Positions 51,401 through 64,000 of a DNA stretch of 64,000 nucleotides are shown here, piece after piece. The DNA is from Callipepla californica brunnescens (Eukaryota > Chordata > Aves > Galliformes > Odontophoridae): contig JALIRH010000002.1 in NCBI GenBank assembly GCA_023055505.1, positions 19,488,937 through 19,552,936 of the forward strand, read 5' to 3'. A model generated the notes under the pieces. It was not told the origin of the DNA. It searched no databases and saw only the letters and a list, made by a program, of their open reading frames with translations. Position 1 is the stretch's first letter. Every line of letters starts with the position of its first letter. A program made the translations under genes and the position numbers.

Positions 51401-53605
51401 TTCATAAAATTCAGCAGTTTGAAAACCCGCTAGTTTAATATAAATCATGAACTACTGCAATTTAATCATCAAACAAGTGAATATAAAATTTTTTGTACTT
51501 AAGATTCAATTACAACTAGTTCCAAGTAGAGTAGAATAGAGTAGAACTCCTGAGCACTATTGTAGCTGTGATTCTTGGAGATGGAAGTCAACTAACAAGG
51601 TTATATTCTACAATGATAGTATGCTAAGCATACTCTAAATACCATCAGTTTAGGTGGTAAAAGATCTTGAGGCTGTTCAGTATAAAACACATGATTATAT
51701 TTAAAAATTCAAATATTCAATAACCTACATCATTTAATGTGTAAAGGGAATTGCACTTGCAAACAAAATTGAAAAACAGAGTTTGAAGCCTCCGTCCCTC
51801 CACCTGCATATGAACAGTTTGGGATGAAAAAAAAGGTACTATGCTTATCCTTCAATGAAGGTCACCCCATTTCTCCCTCACTCTGCACTTCCCAGCTCAT
51901 CTTGTCACCTTACAATGTCCTTCAGCCCCTTCTGCAGCTCATCAGGTTGGTATTCATAAACATCATTCAATTATTCACAGGTTTTTCGCTGTTTATTCTC
52001 ACAGAATTACAGAACAGAGGGAAATAGGAAAGTAACTGAAAATCAGACTACTTTGAACTATGGAAAAAAGTCAGACTTCATGAATGATACTTTAAACAAA
52101 ATCACAGTTATTTGTAAATAATTATTTTATCTCAGGATTCAAAATCCCAAACACCCCTTAGGACTCACTATACTGGAAATATGCAGACAAGTTCTACTAA
52201 GAAATAGAGTAGTTGATACAAACATGGAACAATTTCACAAAACCTTTAGATATCAACAAGATGTACTGAATTCCCAGAAACTTTCAAGGAAAGAAAAAAC
52301 TCAGCTTACTATATAAACACACAGGTACACAGGTTGAAGTTTAAGACTTGGATTTGAAAAGTTCTAATGAGGTTTCCAAAATGACATGAAGTGACATGAT
52401 TTATCACATGCAATTCAATCTCTGTATGAAGTAAATGCAAATTTGATAAGAATAGTTTGGATTTCTTTATTTCTTATTTTTTTGCTAACAAGCTATCAGA
52501 ACAAGGAAAATGAATAGAGAAATTCCTAATTTCCTCATGTACTAGGCAAATAACTATGGCAAGCAAATGCTATTGAAAGACTGTGATGTATAACAGTTAG
52601 GGGAGTTAGAAGAAATGTAAATGGGTTATAGGATAGGAGAAGACTTTGAACAGTTTTAAATTAATGGGAACCATCTAGTCCTTTTGAAGATGCAATAGCC
52701 TCATTTTGCTTCTGAAGTAACTCATGGATCTCAAAGCCTGACTTGCAATTTTCAAAGGAGCAGTGGTGAGTTCTGTTCCTTCTGTGGTAAGCAGGGAATG
52801 TATTATGACTAAACGGCAACCTTACTTAGAAGAGAATGACAAGTTTGAAGTAGATTTCCGGGGCAAGGAAAGGAAAGCCTTATTATCTGTGTCTGATCAT
52901 TAGCTCACAAACAGACACTTTCCTATACAAAGGGCAGAAAAGGGTCAAAGCCACAGAGCATGTCTAGCGATTATGTTGATAGCTATCATGCCAGCCGACA
53001 GCTGGGGGAATTGTGGGGTGCATTACACATGAAGTTGACTTTATGGCTGCAAAGATATCAGCTTTCTTCATAATTTGGAACTAACAGGGAGTTTCCTCTT
53101 AAGGCAGATGGATTTTCTCTGGCCATTTGAGAAGGATCTTGGTTGTTAATGCTAAGAACCTGTACAAAGAGGGAGAATGCTAACAACTGTCTTTATTGCA
53201 CTTCTGACCAGAATACCCACAGAGATCTACACCAGGAGAGCTACTGTATCAGATAAAAGTCTTTCCCAAGACACTTTTTGTCCTATTCAATCAAGATTTC
53301 CCAGATAAAACATTCTGGATTTTGTACTAGCAGATTCTAACTTTGGTCAAGAAAGGACGTGCTGAAAGGTTTTGGTTTGGAAAAACAAACAAGAAACATA
53401 CTTGGTGCACAAGTACATAATGAATGAAAAAAATCTTGCTGCATGTTAATCATAGTTTGTGTATAGGGCTCCTGCTAAAAACTCACAGGAACCCTGACAC
53501 GTCTACCCTCAGATATCTAGACAAGACAGTGTTCTCCCTGAGTAACAGAACAATGTGCCAAAAGGTTTCAGGTACCATTCTTTGAGTTTGTTAATAACAG
53601 ATGAT

Positions 53606-53627
53606 TTAATAATAATAATAATAATAA
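53606..53627. repeat. AAT trinucleotide microsatellite
   Basis: About seven tandem AAT units. It is a candidate length-polymorphic locus. Confidence 0.85.
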
Positions 53628-54664
53628 AAATGGCATATGTGTTTTTTATGTCTTTGACTCCAGTTCCCTTATTCTGTGGATCCAAAAACACATCATTCAG
53701 TTTTACCTAATGGGTTGAAAAGCTTGCTCTTACCTAAAAGCATATTCTGAGTTTAAAAATTATTGATAAGAACACAACAATAAATAAATCCTGAAAATCA
53801 TCAGCTGTAAGTCAGACTTCTATAAAATCTACTGCCCAAACTGAGTAGAACATAAAGTGATTTTTTCCTTTGTCAGACATTCCCACTTATTTCAAAAGAC
53901 ATGAAGGGTTTTCCCTCTCTCAAAAGCATAGGATCAAAATATCAGGTATCTTTAATTTCAGTTAATTATCCAACGAGATCATATAAACATTTAAGTCAAC
54001 CTCTGACTGCTCTGACACCAACACTGGAATGCAACCAACCTGTGTGCTCCTAACCACAGCACCTGTGATATTTAAAAGGTAATTAATGCATCACTCCTTA
54101 CACTGGCAGCTAATAATAATTTTAACAGCCCAACAATGAAAGCATGGGCTTAGATACTAACTGACATGCCTATTCAGTTAGAATGAGATGCCCAATGAAG
54201 TCAGGGAAAAAGAGTTAATGTATAAACATACATATACCTCTCTTCATATACACACACACGTACGCATAGGAGTAGCCGCTAAATGCTTTGGGTTTATTTA
54301 CCCTAGTAAAGATAATATTATTAGAAACCATTTCTTCATCATTCCCCTTTCTATCAATCTAGCATCCACCTGGTTTTTATTACACAGTTCAGCAATTACA
54401 TGCATTAAAAAATATATACCTCTTGCATCAATCAACTATCAGTTTAGATTGTATTACCTTTGTCTGTAGAGCACTGTCTTTATAGGATGACGGAATGATG
54501 AAATCCACGATTCTTGCAAATTAGCTTTGTACCATGTCACTTACATATTTCAAGCTTGATTTTCTTTCTAGGCATCTCAGATCACATTTTTGCGATCAGA
54601 GTGGCTAATACTATCTTAAGACTCAAGCAGCTGAAAGGCACTCTTCATCCCCTTCAGATACCAT

Positions 54665-54710
54665 GTATGGACTTAGAAGCTTTCCCCGTACGGACTTAGA
54701 AGCTTTCCCC
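54665..54710. repeat. Tandem duplication of a 23-bp unit
   Basis: Two adjacent copies of a unit containing GGACTTAGAAGCTTTCCCC (54669-54687 and 54692-54710), differing only at one base in the preceding GTAYGG. They are near-identical, so the duplication is probably recent. Confidence 0.9.
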
Positions 54711-57700
54711 TTTTACAAAAGGTGAGGTTGGAGGGGGGAGTCTTTAAGTACTGTAAATATATGCATCTGCACTCCCCACATGCAAACACTTGCTTCTTAG
54801 TGTCAGGGCTTCACTTCTTTTACTGATCTTGGATTCAGCATTAAAAACCAAAGCTTTGTCCATATGCCTGGAACATAACGCTACTGTTACATGCACTAGG
54901 GCTGTTGGTACTCAGCAGAGAACACAGATACCCAAAGTAAGCCCAGGAGTTACGTCAGTACTTAAAAACACCTTAGATGAAGCTCAAAGAACTCCTGTCT
55001 TTGCTGACCTCCCCTCACTCTGCTGACAGCAAGGCTGACAATGTGACCTAATATGCCTTTAACCATCTCCTAAGCTGAGAGCCTCACAGGCAGACAGTTT
55101 TAAAGGATGAATTTCAACACAGATGGGAAAGTGCAATGCACAGACACTGCAAGGAAAGTTAAGGAAATGAGTGAAAACAAAAATACTTGGGATCCTGGCC
55201 AGTTTTTAACCACTTCAAAGCAAACTGATACTTCTGCTATTTGAGCATCTCATCAGCAACCAACAAAACTTACTTGCTTTCACCATATCATAAGATTGCA
55301 ACGTTTATATAAATAGTATTATTAAGAAATATTCACTGTTTGTAATCTCATAAAATATTAACTGACTGAAAAATGTGTGAGTTTACAAATACACGGAGAT
55401 AATAATTATGGAGATTGCTTTAACAGTAAACTAACCTTCAGAAAAATAAAATATAGCCAGGGTTTTATTCCACAAAATTATAGATGGCAAGGGAGAAATC
55501 ACTTTACAGCTTTGAGTAGTGCTTTCCACAAACACTATTACAATTAAGAATCTGTCATCACTGCTACCTAAAACGAAGCACTTTATACTTTGAGTTATAA
55601 AAATCAAAGCTATTTTCCAGGAATTAAGCTGTGTTCAGCATCCCTGTTCCTTTCCAATAAAAAATGCAGTCAGCAGAACTAGCCTGGTGCAACTCTGTAA
55701 TCAGCTTTTGCATCTCTTCTTGTAACCGGGAGCATATAAATAATCATGATAGTACTGTTATTTCCTGGTACTGCAGGAACTTTAATCATATACAGCAGGG
55801 CATGCTACTCGAATAATACAGAAAAGCCTCACTACTGGATTCGTAAGCAGACACTTCTTCAAAAAAATCAAAACATTTCTTCTTATCACAGGAAAACTAT
55901 TTTGTTTTCAGACTATTCCCTTGCTCAAAGTGTCTCTCTTCACCATTTGTACTTAGGAATCTCACCAGCATAGTCCTTTAAGAGCACAAGCATTTAAACA
56001 ATTGCACAAATGAATACATTCAAAATTCCAGAGCAGATCTGTCAAGGCAACAACGTCTAGAGTTCTGCTTGCGAGGGAACAATTACTTTCCATTTCTGAC
56101 CAGGTACAGAAAAAGTCTCAATATCACGACAAAAACACACTCATGGTAACAATAACTTCCAGCACTAATCATCCTAATGCTATCACTGCAGCTACTGGTT
56201 ACACTTCCTGCCACCGCAGAAGGAAGTGTATTTACTTTCTCCTTAGCAGACCTCACAAATAGAGGAAACCAATAAACAGGCAGCAAAGTGGGAAAAAAAA
56301 TGGGATAAAAATGTGTTAACAGGGGAATTCGCTGTCACCAAAAAGTTGTTCTTCAGACAAATCTATAAATTAGCAGCGTAATCCAATGAGACTATAGTGA
56401 CAGCTTCTATGTCCAAATGCCTGTTCTTTATCAAATGAAGACAGATCCAGTTCTTTGACATTTTAATGAAGTAGAGTTATTACTGATTTGGGTTATCAAA
56501 CCAATAACCCAGAAAGAAGGAGCCAACCAACAACAAGCTGATCTTTTTAGTATCAGTCACTTACTGTTAAGGGATAAAGGCTCTATCAAATCCAACTATT
56601 TCTACTTAAAACGTGAGTTATGGGATTGTGGTACAAAAGTACTGTTTATCTTAAGAGGCAATTAGGCTCCTTCCAAGAAATACAAGATAAAAAAGAACCT
56701 ACAAATTGGTACCTTAGGTCTATGGTATATAACTCAAATTCTGTCCAATCTGAAGTATCTTAGAAGCGTCCCTGATTTCTGACAAACTAAAAAAATAATT
56801 TTTATAGTTCAGTTTCCTAAACCCTCCCTACTGCAGTGTGTGAAAAAAGAGTAGAGGAATGAAACAAAATAAATTTTATGGGCTCTCAGCTTCCACTAAA
56901 AGGATAAAATGTAGTTAACCAGGCAATTTTAATCCACATTCTAAGATTAAGTACTTACAGTAGAATTATAACTTTACTCCTATAATATAATGTGATTAAG
57001 CATCAAATGAAATTCATGCTCTTAAATAAAACACAGGAGCAGACCCATGTAAATAACTCAGACACTTTTTAAATGTCACACCATTCTAACTCTCAAAGCC
57101 TAAGGAATCAGATGACTGATTTCAAGTGTTTGCTTTTTCATTAAAAAAGCAATACAACTTCAGAACTTCTGCAAGTTTCTTCCTAGTTCCCAACTACTCT
57201 TTTTAAAATTTCCTAATGCATTCATTTTCAGTTTTCAGCTCACAAGATAAAAATACTGTAATCACTAAGCTGTGAGGAGCAGGAGAGAGCACAGTAGAAA
57301 GGTAAAATAAAAATACTGGAAACATTTCTTTTGAGTATTTTTTTGCATTATATGCAGACTAATCTGGCTTTTGTTGGGCCAGCTTTCCAACCCCCACTAT
57401 CATTAGGAGACTTCCTATGTTCTCTTCTGGTCCCAAATCTTACAAAGTTCATAACCTTTTCAGCAAACAAATATAAGCTTTACTAGTATTGGCATAAAAC
57501 AAGCCTGCTGAAAAGTTAAAAAGGATTAAAGAAAGGCTCTTGGTATGAACAGCTGAAGAATCATCTTTAGTTTCTCAGGAAATAACTCATTTCTAAGCCT
57601 TCAGAGTACGTATGTAGGGACCCTCTGCTTATTCCCCAAATTTGCTAGTGCTCAGAAGAGTGATGAGCTGTGAGACTTCCAAAAGCTCCTCAAGGTTTTG

Positions 57701-59509
57701 GTGTAGGCCAAATACATTTAGAGATGCCAATGGGGATTATGAATTTAAGAACCCTACATTTGCTGGATGGAGCAGAAGCATTAAGAATTATGAATACTTT
57801 TTGTTTTTTCCAATGCAACAGATGTACACGATGTTTTTTCACAAGTGATGCAATATTGGGGTATTCAAATCACCTATAAAATTCCATGTGTGGGAAAACT
57901 TTTCCACAAGTAACTGAAAATTTGCCAACAAACTGTTTTTAATAGTTAATATTACACACTCTCAAGTGATTTACATGTGGCTACTGATTGGGCATTAATC
58001 AAACTTTCATTGACTTCTGTTTTCAGGCTTCTACCCTAACTATAAACTTCATTACATAGCTTTAAAACAGATCACAAAAATACCAATCCTGGACAGTCCT
58101 TAAAAAGTCATATTAGCTGAAGCTTTATAGGTTATATGTTTATATGTTATTAGTTCAGAAGGAAAACAAACAAAAAATATCTGAAAACACATCAAAAAAG
58201 AACACAATTATTTTCATCTTATCATCCTAATACTTGATTGTACAGCACTTGGGAGTTGCCATTACACATGCCCGAGTTTCTGTGAATATACTGCACTGTT
58301 ATGTCACCAAGTGTCACCAGAAATTTCTCTGTTTAGCTCTTCAGCTTCTTCTGGTAGAAGAAAAGCAAGACTAACCCAACTGGACTTAATGAGCATCTAG
58401 TCATTACACTTTTTGTGCTCTAAGAATTAATACTGGATTAATTCCTTTAAAAAATAACATGACCTTTAAAAGGGTTCCTACAGCTGCTTCTCTCAAACCA
58501 TTGCCATCACCTCATCTTTATCTGGATTTCAGACAGCTTGCTCTCATCCAGATTCTGTTTTCATTAGATACCAACAGAGGCACTATCCAACACAGACCCA
58601 CACAGCTGGGTGTCATCAGTGCTATGCAATACATGTTCCACTATAAAACATACATAACAGTTTGTGAAACAGAAATATATGTTTGTATTTTAAGCCCAGC
58701 TTCTAACTCGTTTTTGCTGACAAATAGAAAAAGAAAAAAAAAAGGCAGGTTTTTAAGTAATCTGACAGAAACTCAGGCCAAGTGGTTTGAGATACTTCAC
58801 TGCATTTTCCTGAGGACACATTTTAATAAATACAAAACTGTCACCTGAAATTTTAGTCTTTATTACATATCTTCCTGGTATTAAATATCAAACACCATGT
58901 CGAAGACAACTGCTGGCATTTAGTTGCATATTACTTTCATTAAGCTTTTTCATCATATGTTTCTTATTTCGAAAATTCCAGATGAAGAGCAAATACTACA
59001 TAATTCTATGCCTTAATAATTTTTTTAGTAAGTTTCAGGGAAGAAACAAGGGTTCTACATTTACTAACTTACTAGATATTCTGTATTACATAAATCCTAT
59101 CATTACCACTTATAAAGTAAGAGACAGTGGTAAGCCCAGATCCATTGACGTTATCACTTAATTCTACCAAAAATGAGGTAGTAGAACTTCTCTGAAGCAG
59201 CTTCAATTGAATTAACCCTTCAATCATACATACACGTACATGAACATTTTTTCTGAAAAAGTCCACAATTGATTTTAATGTTTTCAGCAACACTGAACAT
59301 ACCAATTGCCCTTCAAAAATTATCAGCATCATAAAAATACTAATCTCTGAGTTTAAACAATTACAGAATCACAATTCAACTTTGTTAGCTTATCAAAAGT
59401 TACAATATTCTGTTTCCTTATCAAAATCTACAGGTTACAAAGCTATCTCTCATTTACCTTTTAATCCTAAGATAATTCAGGATTTAAAACAGGTAATTTC
59501 CATGAGCCC

Positions 59510-59875
59510 CTTTATTACAGAATCCCTAGAGTTAGAAGGGCCATCTCTGAGGGCCATGTAGTCCATCTTCCCTGCAATGAACAGGGATGCCACAGCTAGA
59601 TTAGGTTGCCAGTGCGAGATCCAGCCCTGTTTTGAAAGTCTCCAAAGATGGGGTATCCACCACATCACTGGGCAACCTGTTTCAGTGCCTCATCATTCCC
59701 ACTGTAAATTTTTTTTCCTTATATCTAACCTAAACCTACCCTCTTTGATGTTGAAACCATTTCCTCTTGTTCTAACACCACAGACCCTGCTGAGGACACT
59801 ACCACCTTCTTTCCTGAAGCTTCTGTTTAGTACTGAAATGCTGCTATCAGGTCACGTTGGAGTTTGTCTAGGTCT
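59510..59875 (-). mobile_element. CR1 LINE 3'-end fragment, minus orientation
   Basis: Reverse complement of the CR1 3' end. On the plus strand it begins TTACAGAATCCCTAGAG and continues AGAAGGGCCATCTCTGAG, GCAATGAACAGGGATGCCAC, GATGGGGTATCCACCAC, GGGCAACCTGTTTCAGTGCC and CCTTATATCTAACCTAAACC, all standard CR1 3'-UTR and terminal-ORF words in this order. It is 5'-truncated and moderately diverged. ORFs 59477-59668 (minus) and 59577-59933 (plus) are products of this element. Confidence 0.9.
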
Positions 59876-60239
59876 GCTCCTTGCCTCTGTTTATTATCAG
59901 ACAGCTACGTTTATCTACTTTTTAACTACCTAATAGGCAATTTTCCAACATTTTAGTCTATTACAATCCTACTGTTCAGTGCTATCTCTTTTCATTTGAG
60001 TTTGAATCAGTAACTCTTCCTAAAATAAACTGCATTCTTTCTTTGCAGTATTAGCACTGTCCATACTATATAAGAAAACTTATTCTAATGCAATTGCTCA
60101 GTAGCGTTTCTGACAAACAAAAATTTTTGTCTTGTGCAAAAAAAAAGATCCTTTTCCTATGATTTTTTTCATATCACAATATCAACCTGTTCTCACCATC
60201 TTGTATCAAATATTGTTACAAGGACAGCACAAACCTCTC

Positions 60240-60480
60240 CAAGTGAGCCACTGTTGTGCTGGACAGCACTAAGCTGCAAGCAGCTGAAGCCACCGAGTCA
60301 TTAAGGAGGGATCTTACCAAAATCCTCCAACTAACAGTTACAGGTGTTTTTTATCCTGGGATAGGAACACACACTTGCTTCACAAGGCCTGACTTGGCAC
60401 TGGCTGATAAACTTTCCCAGAACAAGACACATCCCATCCTTACATTTCTTCTTCACGCCTAACTCAAGAACAGGCTGTGC
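60240..60480. other. Unidentified GC-richer block
   Basis: About 240 bp with balanced base composition and ORFs on both strands (60256-60462 plus, 60331-60600 minus). I recognise no protein or repeat. It lies about 370 bp from the CR1 at 59510-59875 but does not read as CR1. Confidence 0.25.
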
Positions 60481-63073
60481 CAATTCAATGCTTGCTTCCT
60501 TGGGAACTACAAATGAAAGTACTGAATGTATTTTCCCATAAAAGCAGTTTTTATTTGAATGTTTACCCAAAGTAGTATGAAAAAGGTAAAGGTATAGCAC
60601 AAATAACCTTTTTCCTCTTAAAAGAAAGACAATTTAATACATTACTATGCACCTAAAAAGAATATTATTTATAAGAACATTTTGAGATAGCGATAGTTTT
60701 AAGAATTATGTTAAAATTAGGGGAGAAGGAATGACTCTTGATTAAGTCTTTCCAACAAGACCAAATTAGAAGAAATGCACATATGTAGCTTCATTTTCTT
60801 TTACTACCTTTTTACATTTGAACCATCACTAAGCTTCAAAGCCCATTTTCCAGCAAAGAGATCCGACCGTTAACTTGAAAAAAAAAAAAAAATAATCCCA
60901 CTGCTTTTATCTCTTAGCTACTGTCTGCAAGAATCTCCTGCAAAAACCCCAAGTAAGGACTTCATGCCTGCTCAAATCTTACATCCCATCCTGCATTCAT
61001 TACTTCACCCCATTAACATTCCATGCAGAGAGCCCTTTGCTAGTTTTATGAGGCGAAACCACATAATGTCAGATTAACAAAGCCCTGTCGAGAAATTTCC
61101 CCTCAGTAAAATTCTTCATCAGAAGTCTGTTTACATAGATTTGAAATGAATTACTAGAATTATGGAACAGGAGAAAAATTATAAATGTTGGTAACAAAAT
61201 ACACAACACATTTTACATATACAAATATTGCTGACCACTTTCATCACTGATATTACTTCATATCATTATTTATTACAAGAAGTTAAAAATATAATTAGTA
61301 TAGCTCTACTACCTTACTTAAGAAATTTGAAGGTCTTTTTAACCTCAGTTTTGAGGTAAAAAAGGAAAGACTTAATGCTATTTAGAACATTTGAACTGGC
61401 TGCTTTGTGAACTTTTCTGAATTAAAATTACTGTAGCATTGGTACATGCAAGGCACTTGATGCGGACAACTCAATGACACGTTGTTATTTTTCACCTACA
61501 TAAATAATAAAATGAACAAACAGAGCAACAAAAAACAGCCTGGTTCTGTGATGCTGGGCTCTGCCTCACAAGTACTCAACTTTAAGTTAATAAAGTAGCA
61601 GTTGCAAAAATCATGTATAAAATTAATTATAACTAAGTTAAAATTACACTACTTATAATGTTCAGATTATAATTAATGTAATCACCTACATCCACAATAT
61701 TCAGGCTTTTACAGTTTCCCTACACACCTCCAGCATCATCTGACAAGTCATGCCTGTATCATGCTGCTCCAGAAGCCCGCCTGGTGCCTATATAACTTTT
61801 ATAAAGTTCTCTGTACCCCTCCTTTTTACTTTGCAAAGAAATTATCTGTATCCCTCAATAGGGACATAGGAATGCATGTAGCTGTTTCAGACTGAATAAA
61901 ACTGACTGAATAGAGCATTACACAAACTAACTACACAAAATCTGACTTCTCTACAGAAGACTGAAACTAATTAATTACCTCGTGTATGATCCAGCTTACA
62001 AAATAAAGAAATTAGATGCCACTTTTTTTTTTCCTTTTTGAAGAATGTGAAAGAAAATGAGATGTTAAATAAAAGCAGTAAGAGTAAAGAAAAAGCAATA
62101 TGATTTCATGATATTTTACATAACTTGCCATTGTCTACTTTAAATATTTTCTTTAGCTATCTAAATAAAAGGTTACAGAAATATAAGATTTAAGTGGGAC
62201 ATGATACAGAGATTCCAGACCAAAAAAAAAAGCAGCTAAAGATTTTTTTTGTTTTAAGTTTTAGATTTATGTTTTAATTTATCATTGCTACTATACCACA
62301 TTTGCTACAAAAGCTCTGCAGATGCTGTTTAAGGTATTAAACTGCATATCTTACAGATCCTCAAATGAAAAAAAGAACTGAATGGGAAAACATCTTGGAA
62401 CGACAGCTGCCTTGAACTGAAGTGTTTCCTCTGGCAATTTCTCAGCATTATCTATTTTTAATTACAGAAAATACTTCCATTCTTCATACAGAAAATTTTC
62501 CTATGATTTTAAGGACAAAAGCTGTGATTTGCAATAGCTTCCAAATAAATAATTTTTTATTTCTATTGTTTTAAAATTTTTGAAAGGCTACTTAACTTCA
62601 CAGGGGATCAGCAACTCCAGTATTAAATTAACAAGTTTCATATTGCACCATCTCTTAGAAACAGAGCTCAGTGAAGGCAGTTCAAGTAAGAATTATTTAT
62701 GATTGCTTCCAATCGGATTCTTACTGCAAATCCTAAAAGTGGCCTTGATCAATTATCTCCCATTCACACATGGCACTACACAAACTCTGTAATACTTTAA
62801 TATCTCTACTCAACAGTAACTCATTGCTAATCTACTAATTTTACTTTCGTCTTAAAAAAGAAACAACTGTAAGGCTAAGGTCACAAGGAAATGAGGAGAA
62901 CCATTTCCACGGGGACTGCTAGCACAGTGGGAACTTACAGTAAGGATCGCCTCCAGTAGGGAGTCAACTACTTTCAGAAATCACTACAGAGTATTTCCAG
63001 GATGTGTGATACAACTTGTTTGACCTTTGGTGAAAGGCCACCTCTTCAGGCAACCGCTTGTTGTAGGTCCCTT

Positions 63074-63098
63074 GGGTGGTCCGGGACCTGGGTGGTCC
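63074..63098. repeat. GC-rich direct repeat
   Basis: GGGTGGTCC occurs at 63074-63082 and 63090-63098 (16-bp period) in a short GC-rich patch that also carries AGGTCC and a GGTTCGA word downstream. The family is not recognised. Confidence 0.6.
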
Positions 63099-64000
63099 AG
63101 TGATTGTAGGTTCGACAGCCTCTTTCAGTTTTTACTGTATTTAACTCTCTTACATGGCATTTTATTCTTCTGGAGAAACAATTCAAAGACTAAAACAAGA
63201 AACAGTCTCTTCTTTAAATCTCACTTCCTGAACATTATCAAGCCAAATGAGAAAACGGTATCACTAAAAACAACAAAAATCTGTATCACACCAAAAGGAA
63301 ATGGAGGGACAGTAGAGACCCCAAGCAATCCTGAACATATAACGCATCTGCACAGTAGTTTGACACCACTAATTTTGAAGTTACTATTAATGTTCTCATA
63401 GCACAGTTTCCAGAAGATCCACCTGACAGAGCTGTTGTGAGCATTATTAGTTTCTTATTAGTGTGGGATGAGAAAAGTAAGAGTTCAACAGTTCAAGGGA
63501 AGTTTCTATTCCCATAGATGTCTGCAGTGCTTCTGGCACCTGTCTGTTTTCTGCTTTGATTTTCAGCAAACTCCCTCAACACACAATCTGCTGTGAGGTG
63601 AAGACATTTAAACAACAATGACATGAGGAACTGCTCCCTGTAGAACCAATTTTAAAATACATCACTATCCAGAAAAACAGTGACAGAAACAAATTACTGA
63701 CTAAGAAATGGAGAGAGGTAACACTGTGTTTGGATGGAGTCCCTCACATCGTGGCCATTCAGTACTTCTTCAGAAATATCATCCAATATCTGTCCAACAC
63801 CTTCTGCAGTCATACTGAAAATTCAGGGTTATCCTTCATTTTTACTCTCAAGTTGTTGCACTCTTTTGCTATGTCCTTGTTCACTAAGTATACTGGATGT
63901 GAAAAACTAAGGATAATTAAATTGTCTTAGTTATCTATATGCATAGAACTCTGCAGCACACAGCTCAGCTGTTCCCTGCAACAATATAAAAGTTCATTTG

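Larger units (their letters stand above)
31628..64000 (-). other. VPS13B: VPS13B intron upstream of exon D (at least 32.4 kb)
   Basis: From the TGTGTAG acceptor of exon D to the window edge I find no VPS13B exon. The stretch holds two CR1 3'-end fragments (39515-39620 plus, 59510-59875 minus), simple repeats, a CTCF-like motif (46874-46887), short tandem duplications and GC-richer blocks of unknown origin (34620-35150, 37784-37929, 48060-48360, 60240-60480). The rest is AT-rich sequence without recognisable features. The longest ORFs (44574-45014 minus, 50681-51061 plus, 58459-58848 plus) are of low-complexity composition and show no known domain. Confidence 0.8.

Noticed and set aside
58459..58848. 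129-codon plus-strand ORF
   Set aside because: No recognisable domain, no splice or promoter context, and low-complexity stretches; treated as a chance ORF.
59477..59933. ORFs of 63 and 118 codons
   Set aside because: They overlap a CR1 3' end read in both directions.
1..64000. Intronic microRNAs mir-599 and mir-875, known in human VPS13B
   Set aside because: I looked for their mature sequences on the strand antisense to the gene and did not find them; in human they lie in a different intron.
1..64000. CRISPR arrays, tRNA and rRNA genes, operons
   Set aside because: No array of spaced repeats, no full cloverleaf and no rRNA sequence was seen; the window is vertebrate intronic DNA.

Overview
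The window is nuclear DNA of a bird. Three things show this: four exons of the vertebrate gene VPS13B (COH1, BLTP5B), several CR1 LINE fragments with avian-type sequence, and a solo ERVL-type LTR of a kind widespread in birds. I cannot name the species. The sequence is AT-rich and almost entirely intronic. I see no bacterial, phage, CRISPR or plasmid features.

VPS13B lies on the minus strand, so transcription runs from high to low coordinates. In transcript order the exons are D (31518-31627), C (20398-20542), B (9402-9529) and A (1959-2193). Lengths are 110, 145, 128 and 235 nt. Each exon has a consensus acceptor and donor, and the phases join without a break, giving 206 consecutive codons plus the two edge bases. 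By comparison with the human protein as I recall it, they encode about residues 940-1150 of a roughly 4,000-residue bridge-like lipid-transfer protein of the Golgi. The preceding exon lies beyond 64000 and the following one before position 1, so neither end of the gene is here.

Introns: A-B is about 7.2 kb, B-C about 10.9 kb, C-D about 11.0 kb, and the intron upstream of D is at least 32.4 kb. They hold CR1 fragments (24195-25080 minus, 27430-27990 plus, 39515-39620 plus, 59510-59875 minus), the solo LTR (29006-29532 plus), simple repeats, short tandem duplications and a palindrome. Several GC-richer blocks remain unexplained: 15640-15850, 16361-16532, 34620-35150, 37784-37929, 48060-48360 and 60240-60480. 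Most short ORFs here are chance openings in intron sequence.

The observations most worth a second look are these. A 146-bp plus-strand block at 37784-37929 has good splice signals and may be an antisense exon. A NAGNAG tandem acceptor sits at exon C. A near-consensus CTCF motif lies at 46874-46887. Two CR1 segments in opposite orientation within the C-D intron could pair in the pre-mRNA. A decayed reading frame at 22344-22730 may be an old transposase remnant. I found no convincing new biological system; the window is an ordinary long-intron stretch of a conserved gene.
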